From: JADLBR01 sp964651705
Lineage (GTDB): Bacteria; Verrucomicrobiota; Verrucomicrobiia; JADLBR01
Assembly (NCBI GenBank): GCA_964651705.1
Contig: CAZYWZ010000006.1
Coordinates: 1-64,000, forward strand
Direction: 5' to 3'
DNA: 64,000 nt
Below, one piece after another: positions 1 to 7,228 of the stretch. The notes beneath the pieces were generated by a model. That model had not been told where the DNA came from. It worked only from the letters and a program-made list of their open reading frames with translations, and ran no database searches. How positions within the stretch are numbered: the stretch's first letter is position 1; every line of letters begins with the position of its first letter. Both the position numbers and the translations under genes were made by a program.

Positions 1-57
1 CGGCGCGCACCACGATGTCGTGGGCGAGCCAGTCCGGCACGCGCGCCTCGCGGTAGG
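1..57 (-). pseudogene. Fragment of a second DUF932-like gene
   Basis: The first 57 bases are about 88 percent identical to bases 1498-1554, inside the intact DUF932-like gene. On the minus strand they read YREARVPDWLAHDIVVRA, almost the same peptide as the intact copy. Just upstream in the coding direction (after base 57) the similarity stops, and the same frame meets a TAA stop around bases 102-104. This looks like a broken paralogue whose remaining part would lie left of the window. Whether more of it survives cannot be seen. Confidence 0.6.
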
Positions 58-133
58 TCGTCGGGCCGTCGGCATTCCAGCTCGATCTCCGATGGCCCGT
101 CGGTTACGCTCCGTCGCCAAGGAGATTCTGACG

Positions 134-1204
134 ATGAAATCATGCCGAGTGTTGGTCACCATGTTTGCTGCGGCTTGTTGGGTGGGGCTACTGCTGCCCG
201 ACGCCCGGGCAGAATTCGAGTACACGACCAATGGTGGTGCGATCACCATCACGAACTACACCGGTCCCGGCGGGGATGTGACGATCCCGGGCATGATCGA
301 TGGTTTGCCGGTCACCGGCATCGGGAAATCTGCGTTCCTTGGCTGCGGCAGCCTGACGAGCGTGACGATCCCGGGCAGCGTCACCAGCATCGAGATTCCG
401 CGGTTCGGTGACTGCGTCGGCCTGACCACTATCAGCGTGGACCCGGCCAGCCCGCGCTATAGCAGCGTGGACGGGGTCCTGTTCGACAAGGGCCAGACCT
501 CACTGATTCGATGCCCGGCCGGCAAATCTGGAAGTTATGCGATCCCGGGCGGCGTCATCGGGATCGGGGTCAATGCGTTCTGGGGCTGCTTTCGTCTGAC
601 AAACGTAGCTATTCCCGACACCGTCACCAGCATCGGGGGTTGTGCGTTCTCTGGTTGCAGCAACCTGACGGGCGTGGCGATTCCGGGCAGCGTCACCTTC
701 ATCGGGGGTGGTGCGTTCGTTAATTGCGGCAGCCTGACGGGCGTGACGATTCCCAGCAGTGTCACAAAGATCTACGACTCGGCATTCGACGACTGCCGCA
801 AGTTGACCACTATCAGTGTCGACCCAGCCAACCCCAGCTACAGCAGCGCGGACGGGGTCCTGTTCGACAAGGGCCGGACCACGCTCATCCGATGCCCCGC
901 CGGCAAAGTTGGTGCCTATACGATCCCCGATGGGGTCACCAGCATCGGGGATTCTGCGTTCGTTAACTGCGGCAGTCTGACGATCGTGACGATCCCGGGC
1001 AGCGTCACCAGCATAGGAGATTCTGCGTTCCGCGGTTGCAGCGGCCTTACGAGCGTGACGATACCCGCCAGCGGTACCAAGATCGATCGGTTCGCGTTCT
1101 ATGGCTGCACCGCCCTGACCAATGCCTATTTCAAGGCATACGGCGGAGGCGATGCCGGCGACGCCCGCAGGCGCCCGCGCGTGTTGCCGTCAAAGCGGCA
1201 GTAG
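134..1204 (+). CDS. Secreted BspA-type leucine-rich repeat protein
   Basis: About 356 aa. The ATG at 134 is preceded by AAGGAG at 119-124 and starts a signal peptide (residues 1-26, hydrophobic core, cleavage near DARA/EFEY). The rest is a tandem array of LRR_5/BspA repeats with the pattern 'V.SIG..AF..C..LT.V.IP.SVT'. It is broken by two copies of a longer insert containing 'YSS.DGVLFDKG.T.LIRCPAGK'. Proteins of this type are cell-surface or secreted and common in Verrucomicrobiota and Bacteroidota; binding partners are unknown. No C-terminal anchor is visible. It sits between a fragment and an intact copy of a DUF932-like gene and is on the opposite strand to its neighbours, which suggests insertion. 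Confidence 0.8.
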   Translation: MKSCRVLVTMFAAACWVGLLLPDARAEFEYTTNGGAITITNYTGPGGDVTIPGMIDGLPVTGIGKSAFLGCGSLTSVTIPGSVTSIEIPRFGDCVGLTTISVDPASPRYSSVDGVLFDKGQTSLIRCPAGKSGSYAIPGGVIGIGVNAFWGCFRLTNVAIPDTVTSIGGCAFSGCSNLTGVAIPGSVTFIGGGAFVNCGSLTGVTIPSSVTKIYDSAFDDCRKLTTISVDPANPSYSSADGVLFDKGRTTLIRCPAGKVGAYTIPDGVTSIGDSAFVNCGSLTIVTIPGSVTSIGDSAFRGCSGLTSVTIPASGTKIDRFAFYGCTALTNAYFKAYGGGDAGDARRRPRVLPSKRQ

Positions 1205-1291
1205 CGGGCCGCGATGACTTGGGATGCGGCTATGTCTCGTGCCATCTAAAGGAAGAGCCCTGCGCCATGCGGCGCAGAGGCTCTCCTCCTC

Positions 1292-2071
1292 TCACGACAG
1301 CCCGACGACCGCGTCGAAGAGGCCGTGGAGGGCCTCGCTGCGGCGCAGGGCCGCGTGGGGGTTGATCTCGCGGTACACGCCGGTGAACGCGTTGAACAGG
1401 CTCCAGGCGTTGCGGGGCCGGAAGCTCTCGTGCTCCGGGTGCCTCCAGCCTTGCAGCACGTCGGGGATCTGCGAGGCGGTGATGGCGCGGCAGTCGGCGG
1501 CGCGCACGACGATGTCGTGCGCCAACCAGTCCGGCACCCGCGCCTCGCGGTACGCGGCCACCCGGGCGTCGAGCGACCGGAAGCGGTCGCCCAGTTGCCC
1601 GACGGCGCGGGCCACGAGGTGGCGGAGGTCGCGCAGCGCGAAGCGGGTGTGCTTGCGGCTGATCTTCACCTCGCCCGCAAACGCCTTATTGTCGCAAACT
1701 AGGACGCGTGTCCCGGCGACGAGGCCCGCGGGATACGACTGTTCGTGGCTGTTGCGCAGCCCGACGATCCACTCGTACTCCTCCTCGGTCCTGCCGGGCA
1801 GGCTGACGCTCAGCACGCCGAAGTAGCGCGCCCCGGCGTGGGATAGCGCGTGCCTCTGGCCCTCCAGCGTGAATCCGGTGGCCGAGAGCTGTCCCTCGAC
1901 CTCCTCCAGGATCGCGCCGTGGTCCAGCGGGTACCACGTCTGGGTTCCGAGCGGCGTCGGCACCGCCAGCAGCTCCTCGCGTTCCACGACCCGGCCGCCG
2001 CAATGCAGCAGGAGGCCCGCGGGTTGTCTTGTTGCCACCGGACGCGCCGGCGGCCCGAATATCACACTCAT
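1292..2071 (-). CDS. DUF932/TIGR03299-like phage-plasmid protein
   Basis: 259 aa. Start chosen at the ATG at 2071, which has AGAAGGAGA about 9 bases upstream; longer versions run into the neighbouring gene. The sequence resembles the DUF932 (TIGR03299, 'phage/plasmid-like') family: an N-terminal part with '.WYPLDHGAILEEVE', a central 'GLRNSHEQSYPAGLVAGTRV' block and the typical 'LVCDNKAFAGEVKISRKHT' segment. Family members occur in plasmids and phages and their biochemical role is not established. It is the last gene of the leftward operon, 32 bp after the preceding gene. A partial paralogue lies at the left edge of the window. Confidence 0.75.
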   Translation of the reverse strand: MSVIFGPPARPVATRQPAGLLLHCGGRVVEREELLAVPTPLGTQTWYPLDHGAILEEVEGQLSATGFTLEGQRHALSHAGARYFGVLSVSLPGRTEEEYEWIVGLRNSHEQSYPAGLVAGTRVLVCDNKAFAGEVKISRKHTRFALRDLRHLVARAVGQLGDRFRSLDARVAAYREARVPDWLAHDIVVRAADCRAITASQIPDVLQGWRHPEHESFRPRNAWSLFNAFTGVYREINPHAALRRSEALHGLFDAVVGLS

Positions 2072-2103
2072 GCCTATTGTCTCCTTCTGTTGTTGGTTTG
2101 GTC

Positions 2104-2640
2104 TCATTGTGTCTTGCGGCCGGGCGCGAACTCGTCGCGCTCGGCCTCGAGGTATCCGGCCTCCGCGAACCGCCTCACGATCTGCCGGTAGCGCGGGTCC
2201 GGGCTGTCCACCGAATCCCGGAAGAGCCAGCGGTCGCCGACGGGTGTCTCGAGCAGCTCCCGCCCGCCGATGTCCCGCAGGACCGCCGGGTACCGGGCGA
2301 AGCCGAAGACCGTCTCCCGCCCGCGTTCGTCGGTCACCACCACGATGACGGCCCGCTCGGGCGCCAGCCGGCAGTGGCCCAGCCCCGGGCTGAAATCCCA
2401 CGCCAGCCCCGGCGCGGGCTGGGCGGCGCCCCGGAGCCGGTCGTCCGCGACGTGGATGCCGCGCACGACCCGCCGGGCGAACCGTCGGCGCGCCGGGGTG
2501 TCGAAGGCGGCGTCCAGCACGAGCGTGGGGCCAAAGCCCATCCGCCGCGCCTCGGCCTCCACCGACCGCAGGAAGGCGAGCAGCGCCTCCGCCGGCGCGT
2601 CCCCCGGGGCCGAGAAGGCGAAGTGGTAGCTCAGGCCCAT
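2104..2640 (-). CDS. Hypothetical protein, DUF932 operon
   Basis: 178 aa, starting at the ATG at 2640 (MGLSYHFAFSAPGD). The start overlaps the end of the upstream gene by 10 bases, so translation is probably coupled. I do not recognise the family. The N-terminus (alternating beta/alpha, 'LRSVEAEARRMGFGPTLVLDA') and the 'VVVTDERGRETVFGFARYPA' stretch suggest a compact soluble alpha/beta fold. No signal peptide or membrane segment is visible. Position suggests a phage/plasmid accessory role only by association. Confidence 0.6.
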   Translation of the reverse strand: MGLSYHFAFSAPGDAPAEALLAFLRSVEAEARRMGFGPTLVLDAAFDTPARRRFARRVVRGIHVADDRLRGAAQPAPGLAWDFSPGLGHCRLAPERAVIVVVTDERGRETVFGFARYPAVLRDIGGRELLETPVGDRWLFRDSVDSPDPRYRQIVRRFAEAGYLEAERDEFAPGRKTQ

Positions 2641-2900
2641 CGCGGCGCCTCCGGCGGGATGACCCGCAGCAGCGTCGCGGCGGGCAGCGCCTCGGTCACC
2701 CGGGGCGCGTGGCACAGCGGGGTGGGTGCAGGCCGCGCGCGATACTCGACCCGGCAGCCGGGGCGGAGGCCCGCGAGCGCCGGGTCCCGGTAGTCGAACC
2801 ACGTGACGAACCGCCGCCCGTCGATGGTGGCGTACTGCTGGCCGAAGGAACCGAGGGTCAGCTCGATGGCGTCGACCGTCCCGGTCGTGGTGTCTGTCAT
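2631..2900 (-). CDS. Small hypothetical protein, beta-rich
   Basis: 89 aa, starting at the ATG at 2900 with AAAGGAGAT immediately upstream at good spacing. The first 55 residues ('GTVDAIELTLGSFGQQYATI' then 'GRRFVTWFDYRDP' and 'GLRPGCRVEYRARPAP') look like a series of beta strands reminiscent of a small OB- or SH3-like barrel. That is an impression of pattern, not a recognised family. Its 3' end overlaps the next gene by 10 bases, placing it firmly in the same operon. Confidence 0.6.
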   Translation of the reverse strand: MTDTTTGTVDAIELTLGSFGQQYATIDGRRFVTWFDYRDPALAGLRPGCRVEYRARPAPTPLCHAPRVTEALPAATLLRVIPPEAPRWA

Positions 2901-3055
2901 GGGATCTCCTTTCTGTTGGTGTTCTTGGTCGTGGGCGGCACATGCCATTACTCAGCAGGCCGTGATCCCACTACCCGTGTTGGTATGGATGGCGGGGAGA
3001 TCTCCCGCCGAAGTCTTCGGGGCCGATGGGATCGCTCCCACCGGCCCCATGCGCC

Positions 3056-3766
3056 TCACAGGTACCCGGCCGCCTTGAAGCTGAACCACCCTTCTGGATA
3101 CGCCACCGATGGCGCGCCCAGGATGACGTGGTCCAGCAGCGGGATGTCGAGCACCTTGGCGGACTCGCGCAGCGCGCGGGTGATGCGGATGTCGGCCTCC
3201 GAGGGCGTCGGATCCCCGGACGGATGGTTGTGCGCCAGCACCACCGCGTAGGCCCTGCGCGCGATCGCCGGGGAGAAGACCTCCCTCGCGTGCACCAGCG
3301 CCTGGTCCACCAGCCCCTCGGAGACCGGCTCGACGCCGATGAGGTGCAGCTTGGCGTTGAGCAATACGACCCGGGCGCTTTCCTGCGCGAGCAGCCGCAT
3401 CTCCGGCCCCAGCAGGTCCGCGATCCGCGACGCGTCGTCCAGCTTCACGGCGCTGGCGTTGCGCCGCGCCAGCCGGACGCCCAGTTCGACCGCGGCCCGG
3501 ATCCCGGCGGCACCGGCCTCGCCGATCCCGGCGACCTGGGCCAGCTCCGCCACCGGGGCGCGGGCGACGCCAGCCAGCCCGCCGAAGCGCGCCAGCGTCT
3601 GCTGGGACACGGCCAGCGGGCACGCGCGGCCCGTTCCCCCGGCGAGCATGCAGCAGAGCAATTCCTCGTCGCGCAGCGCGCCCGCGCCCCGCTCGATCAG
3701 TCGGCCGCGAGGCCGCTGGTCGGGGGGCATCTCGCGCAGCGTCATGCCGGCGTGTTGTCCGTCCAT
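3056..3766 (-). CDS. radC: RadC-family JAB/MPN domain protein
   Basis: 236 aa. AAAGGAGG precedes the ATG at 3766. Residues about 20-110 form the helix-hairpin-helix-like RadC N-terminus ('RPRGRLIERGAGALRDEELL', 'AQVAGIGEAGAAGIRAAVEL'). Residues 110-236 form the JAB1/MPN-type domain, with the metal-binding signature HNHPSGDPTPSEAD at 179-192. RadC proteins are frequent on genomic islands and phages. The old DNA-repair assignment is doubtful, but the predicted zinc-metalloprotease/hydrolase site is intact here. A hairpin pair separates it from the next upstream gene. Confidence 0.9.
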   Translation of the reverse strand: MDGQHAGMTLREMPPDQRPRGRLIERGAGALRDEELLCCMLAGGTGRACPLAVSQQTLARFGGLAGVARAPVAELAQVAGIGEAGAAGIRAAVELGVRLARRNASAVKLDDASRIADLLGPEMRLLAQESARVVLLNAKLHLIGVEPVSEGLVDQALVHAREVFSPAIARRAYAVVLAHNHPSGDPTPSEADIRITRALRESAKVLDIPLLDHVILGAPSVAYPEGWFSFKAAGYL

Positions 3767-3805
3767 GCGTGAGCCTCCTTTCCGTGTCTGGTGTTTGCGT
3801 TGCAG

Positions 3806-3870
3806 GTGGGTGCGGCATGCCGCCCCACGAAATGGATCGGGGCCGGGCCCATCCCGATAGGCCCGGCCCC
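3806..3870 (-). terminator. Tandem GC hairpins in the radC upstream gap
   Basis: The 130-bp gap upstream of radC holds two dyads. The strong one is GGGGCCGGGCC (3839-3849) with its perfect complement GGCCCGGCCCC (3860-3870) around a 10-nt loop. The weaker one is GCGGC-AT-GCCGC extended by flanking pairs (about 3809-3826). Neither has a run of T after it on the minus strand, so a rho-independent terminator is not certain. A processing or attenuation hairpin between the upstream small genes and radC is equally possible. Confidence 0.45.
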
Positions 3871-3896
3871 ATTCTGGTTTCCCCTCTCTCGTTCCC

Positions 3897-4115
3897 TCAG
3901 TACCCGCCTATCTGGGTCCTCGCTATCTCCTTGCCCGCGGCGTCCAGCGCGCGGAACTCGCAGAAGTCGTCGCCGGGGTCCCCGAACCCCGACGCCCAGA
4001 CCTCGACGGTCTCCACCCTCGCGACCACATCGTCCCGGAACCCCGGGCCGAAGGGCGGGGGAGATGCCGCCAGGGCGCGTGCCTCCTTGCCGGTGCTTTT
4101 CTGGTGCAGGTGCAT
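3897..4115 (-). CDS. Small hypothetical protein
   Basis: 72 aa if it starts at the ATG at 4115 (MHLHQKSTGKEA). An in-frame GTG at 4124 lies too close to the AGGAG to be preferred. The sequence is charged and soluble, ending 'AAGKEIARTQIGGY', with a middle part ('VVARVETVEVWASGFGDPGDD') that looks beta-rich. No recognised family. Downstream is the strong 3839-3870 hairpin, which may end its transcript. Confidence 0.5.
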   Translation of the reverse strand: MHLHQKSTGKEARALAASPPPFGPGFRDDVVARVETVEVWASGFGDPGDDFCEFRALDAAGKEIARTQIGGY

Positions 4116-4120
4116 GGCGC

Positions 4121-4309
4121 TCACTCCTTCCCGGATCGGGTCCGGATGATGATCGGCCCCCGCAGGAACGTGTGGGCAATGAGGGCCGTTGCACCGATCA
4201 GCGCCAGGGGGAGGACCGCCTTGCCGACGATCATCACCAGCAGCACGGCGGAGGTGGCGATCAGGAGGCCCAGGATCACGAGGATCCCGAGCCGCAGCAT
4301 GCGCGCCAT
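4121..4309 (-). CDS. Small membrane protein, two TM helices
   Basis: About 62 aa. The ATG at 4309 follows the stop of the upstream gene by one base; a GTG at 4327 is an alternative start. Two hydrophobic helices are visible: 'LGILVILGLLIATSAVLLVM' and 'AVLPLALIGATALIAHTFL', followed by a short basic tail 'RTRSGKE'. With the preceding tiny lipoprotein it forms a two-gene membrane pair inside a phage/plasmid-type operon. A holin- or entry-exclusion-like role would fit the size and layout but is not supported by any recognised motif. Confidence 0.5.
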   Translation of the reverse strand: MARMLRLGILVILGLLIATSAVLLVMIVGKAVLPLALIGATALIAHTFLRGPIIIRTRSGKE

Positions 4310-4310
4310 G

Positions 4311-4514
4311 TCAGCCACGGCGACCACCCCCCTTCCCGGGTCCGCGGAGGGCCTCGCCCAGCGCGATCACGGCGGCCGCGATCACGATGCCCAGGCCGAT
4401 CACGGACAATCCGCCTCCCACCGGGGTCATGTCCGGGGATGGCGGTGCCTTGGTGGCCGCATCCTGGCATGCGGCCAGGAGGACCATGGGCAGCATGAGT
4501 AGGGCACGCCTCAT
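4311..4514 (-). CDS. Small predicted lipoprotein with C-terminal TM
   Basis: 67 aa, starting at the ATG at 4514 with GGAGG about 7 bases upstream; the start overlaps the stop of the nuclease gene (ATGA). The N-terminus is a lipoprotein signal with lipobox LAAC (MRRALLMLPMVLLAACQD). A second hydrophobic helix, 'LSVIGLGIVIAAAVIALGEA', follows, then a basic tail rich in Gly/Lys/Arg. Small lipoprotein plus small membrane protein is an arrangement seen in mobile-element operons (spanin- or exclusion-type); no specific assignment is made. Confidence 0.55.
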   Translation of the reverse strand: MRRALLMLPMVLLAACQDAATKAPPSPDMTPVGGGLSVIGLGIVIAAAVIALGEALRGPGKGGGRRG

Positions 4515-5344
4515 ATCGCACCTCCCGTCCAAGCCGCGCACTCGTCGCGGTAGGCGCACCAGGAGCACTGCATGCCCGGGGCGGGATTGAAGCGCCCCTC
4601 CGCGATGCCGGTCACCGCGGCGTCCAGCATCGCGACCGCGCGATCCTTTCTGGTGCCATTGGGCGGCGGCACCGAGACCCGGACGACCTGGGGCGTCTTG
4701 GTCTTGACCAGGTGGATCAGCTCCAGCCCGGGCGGGCCCTGGCCGATGGCGGCCTCCAGCAGCAGCGCGTAGCTGACCAGCTGCAACTCCGCATCGAACG
4801 CGGCGCCATCCGGGTCGGGCCGGCCCGATGCGGTCTTGAAGTCCACGACCCGCAGATCGTGTCCGACCAGATCGATGGTGCCACAGAGCGGCACGTCGAG
4901 ACCGGGCACGCGCTCCTCCAGCGTGACCTCGACGCCGCGGGGGCGCTCCCCGGGAACCTCCCCGCTATCGAGGTACGCGGCGATGAGGCGCAGGCCATCG
5001 GCCTTCGCCCTGTCGCGCCCCCCGGGCCCATCGAAGGCCACCGGGCCCTCCTCGGCCTCCAGCGCGTAGAAGGCCTCGGCGTAGGCGTCGGATACCGCGG
5101 CCGGCGAGGTGTCGAGGCCGCGCCACAGCGCGACGTGGAGATACCTCAGCCCGGCGTGGACCGCCTTGCCCAGGTGCAGCGCCGCGGCCACCGGCTTGGC
5201 GATGCACGCCACCCTCTCGAAGTAGAACCGCAGCCCGCAGGACAGATAGCCGCGGGCCGCGGTGGCCGAGATGTGGCGCGGGATCGCGCCGGTGTCCCCG
5301 GTGGACGCGCGCGCCGGTGGTGCCGTTCTGGCGGGGGCGATCAT
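4511..5344 (-). CDS. RecB/Cas4-like PD-(D/E)XK nuclease
   Basis: 277 aa from the ATG at 5344, overlapping the upstream stop by four bases (ATGA). The nuclease core is visible as GTIDLVG followed by VVDFKTASGR, giving the D...D-F-K catalytic pattern of the PD-(D/E)XK superfamily. An N-terminal Cys (SCGLRFYF) and the C-terminal 'MQCSWCAYRDEC' could bind a [4Fe-4S] cluster, as in AddB and Cas4. It probably acts in recombination or end processing for the mobile element. No CRISPR or cas1/cas2 genes are nearby, so an adaptation role is unlikely. Confidence 0.8.
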   Translation of the reverse strand: MIAPARTAPPARASTGDTGAIPRHISATAARGYLSCGLRFYFERVACIAKPVAAALHLGKAVHAGLRYLHVALWRGLDTSPAAVSDAYAEAFYALEAEEGPVAFDGPGGRDRAKADGLRLIAAYLDSGEVPGERPRGVEVTLEERVPGLDVPLCGTIDLVGHDLRVVDFKTASGRPDPDGAAFDAELQLVSYALLLEAAIGQGPPGLELIHLVKTKTPQVVRVSVPPPNGTRKDRAVAMLDAAVTGIAEGRFNPAPGMQCSWCAYRDECAAWTGGAI

Positions 5345-5838
5345 GCGGCACCCCTTGCGTACGCGTTGCGGCGTGGCCGACGGTTGCCGTTGGGGCGCCC
5401 GCCGTTGCCGCCGTGGCGCTCGATCAGCTCGTCGATGAGGCCGCTGGCCTCCAATTTCGAGAGCAGCTTCACGCCCTTGCCGAACCGCTCCCGGGAGAGC
5501 GCCTCGACCTCGCCCTTGTCCAGGTTGTGCTCGTCGACCAGCTTCAGGATCAGGTCCCGCTGCTTGTCGCTGCACTTCCAGGGGGCCTCCGTCGGCTCGT
5601 CGCCGTTGGGCGCATCGTTGTTGTCTCCGTTCATCCCGTATCCGTGGGGCGGGACGAATCCCGTCTCGGTGATCTGGGAGTCGACGGACTGCTGGAGCAA
5701 CCTGTAGAGCCGCTCCGACTCCCCGGCCGCGTCCGCCACGTTCGCGATCTCGCACTCGACCGAGACGGCGAACTGGTGGCTCGAGTAGCCGGGCAGGCCC
5801 AGCCGCTTGCTGTAGTTGGCGATCAATTTCACCGCCAT
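5341..5838 (-). CDS. Hypothetical phage-type protein upstream of nuclease
   Basis: 165 aa, ATG at 5838 with AAAGGAA upstream. First gene of the leftward operon that runs to 1292. The N-terminal half ('KLIANYSKRLGLPGYSSHQF', then 'AVSVECEIANVADAAGESER') looks like a beta-rich domain. The C-terminal half ('SDKQRDLILKLVDEHNLDKG' and following) is a helical domain, and the end is a basic Arg/Asn/Gly-rich tail. Small proteins translated just before a RecB-like nuclease are often recombination or ssDNA-binding partners; here that is inference from position only. Confidence 0.55.
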   Translation of the reverse strand: MAVKLIANYSKRLGLPGYSSHQFAVSVECEIANVADAAGESERLYRLLQQSVDSQITETGFVPPHGYGMNGDNNDAPNGDEPTEAPWKCSDKQRDLILKLVDEHNLDKGEVEALSRERFGKGVKLLSKLEASGLIDELIERHGGNGGRPNGNRRPRRNAYARGAA

Positions 5839-6039
5839 GTGTTGGATTCCTTTCTGTTGAGGGTTGCCGCGGGTAAACGGCGCGGCCCCGGACCGCCACA
5901 TGGGCAGACTCAGGGCCGTGGTGCCGAAACCCGCGGGTGATGGGGGACACGAAGGGTCCCCTTCAGAGGTATATAGCGCGGGGAGGGGGGCGGTTGCGGT
6001 TAGGCTTTAGAAGAGATAGCCGATCAATGGCGGCCCGTA
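5839..6039. other. Intergenic gap, likely operon promoter region
   Basis: About 200 bp between the AlbA-like gene and the leftward DUF932 operon. It probably carries the promoter of the leftward operon. One dyad, GGGGAC...GTCCCC, lies around 5944-5962 without a T-run. I see no open reading frame of note here. Confidence 0.4.
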
Positions 6040-7218
6040 CTACCGAGGCTTCCAGATCCCGGTCGAATCATAGTTCGGGGACTGAGAATAGCCGAACGCA
6101 TTCCACATGGTGCTGAACAGGGGGAAGAGCGCGTTCGCCATGGACTGCGGGGGCACATCCAGAATCGATTCGGGCAGGTACACGTGGTCGCGCTTGATCG
6201 GATGGGCCCCGATTGGGGGCACGTCCATTGACATGCGGTAGTCGCGAACATTGAGCAAGCTGAGGAATACGGCGGCAGGAAACTCGACCTCAAGGCCGAT
6301 GAGGGTCTTGGCACACGACTCCGCACACGAGATCAGGGCCTCTTCCAGACCGCGCCCGGGCATTCGCTTTTCTGAGTTGTCGCCCAGCCCACCGAGGATC
6401 ACTGCATCTGCTGCTTCGATGGCCCCGCTCCTAAAAACCAGAGAATACCCGACGGCGGCATCCGCGCCGTGGTGCTGGAAGAATAGAAGCCCGTCGAGAT
6501 CAAATGCGCGGGAATATCCACCATCGCAAATGGGCTGTAGGTCCTTGCAGCGGCCGAATAGTTCGTGCGCGCTGAAACGGTATGGGCGGACCATCATGGC
6601 ATATGGCAGCACGTGCAAGACGACGCGGGCGTGGCCGGTCAACTGTCGCGGGGTATCGCCGTTCAGGATCGCGGCGCACCGCTCCATGCGAAAATTTCGG
6701 AGTCGTGGGCCGATGGCCTCCCGCGACAGAAACGACTCCTCGACCTCCTCGAATTCCATCGCCCGTTTCCCGGCATCATCGCGGATGTAGAATCGGCGGT
6801 CGTTGCCGTAGGTAAGGATGTGGGGACCGGCCCAGCTCTTGGGCGTGCGTACGACGACGATGGGTTTGCCGCCGGCAAGAATCACTGACTCAGTCTGGAC
6901 GCCACCCAGCGGTGGACGGATATGGGAACGAATGAGGTCACGAATCTGAATTGCGGCCTGATCAGGATCATCTAGGTCAAGGGGGGCCAGCTCAGCAGCA
7001 ATACCTTTGACCGCCTTCATGCCGAGGACAAGATCCCCGCCGCGTGAGTTGGCGAACGCCGAGACGGCCTTCAGGAACTCGCGCTTGCCCTTGTCGTCTG
7101 CTAGGACCCAGATGCGCTTGAATTCCAAGTAGCGATCCTCCCTGGCACCGGAGGTGACGAGGGCGGCAAGGTCCGCCTCGGTTAGGGGTCTGTCTTGGGG
7201 GAGAGGGCTGCCGGTCAT
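6040..7218 (-). CDS. AlbA_2/Schlafen-type DNA-binding domain protein
   Basis: 392 aa, ATG at 7218, ten bases after the hsdR stop, so it is probably co-transcribed. Residues about 15-165 form an AlbA_2 (Schlafen AAA_4-like) domain: 'REDRYLEFKRIWVLADDKGK', 'FLKAVSAFANSRGGDLVLGM', 'GGKPIVVVRTPKSWAGPHIL' and 'FYIRDDAGKRAM' are the usual blocks. The C-terminal 220 residues are not recognised. Proteins with this domain are common in defence islands and beside restriction systems, and some act as effectors or regulators. Here it is the last gene of the type I locus; its role there is inference. Confidence 0.75.
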   Translation of the reverse strand: MTGSPLPQDRPLTEADLAALVTSGAREDRYLEFKRIWVLADDKGKREFLKAVSAFANSRGGDLVLGMKAVKGIAAELAPLDLDDPDQAAIQIRDLIRSHIRPPLGGVQTESVILAGGKPIVVVRTPKSWAGPHILTYGNDRRFYIRDDAGKRAMEFEEVEESFLSREAIGPRLRNFRMERCAAILNGDTPRQLTGHARVVLHVLPYAMMVRPYRFSAHELFGRCKDLQPICDGGYSRAFDLDGLLFFQHHGADAAVGYSLVFRSGAIEAADAVILGGLGDNSEKRMPGRGLEEALISCAESCAKTLIGLEVEFPAAVFLSLLNVRDYRMSMDVPPIGAHPIKRDHVYLPESILDVPPQSMANALFPLFSTMWNAFGYSQSPNYDSTGIWKPR

Positions 7219-7228
7219 GATGGATATC

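Noticed and set aside
134..1204. LRR repeats as a CRISPR-like or satellite DNA repeat
   Set aside because: The DNA periodicity follows the protein repeat (about 23 codons) and has no constant spacer; it is a coding feature.
4511..5344. Cas4-like nuclease as a sign of a CRISPR system
   Set aside because: No cas1/cas2, no effector genes and no regularly spaced repeats are present; the gene sits in a phage/plasmid-type operon.
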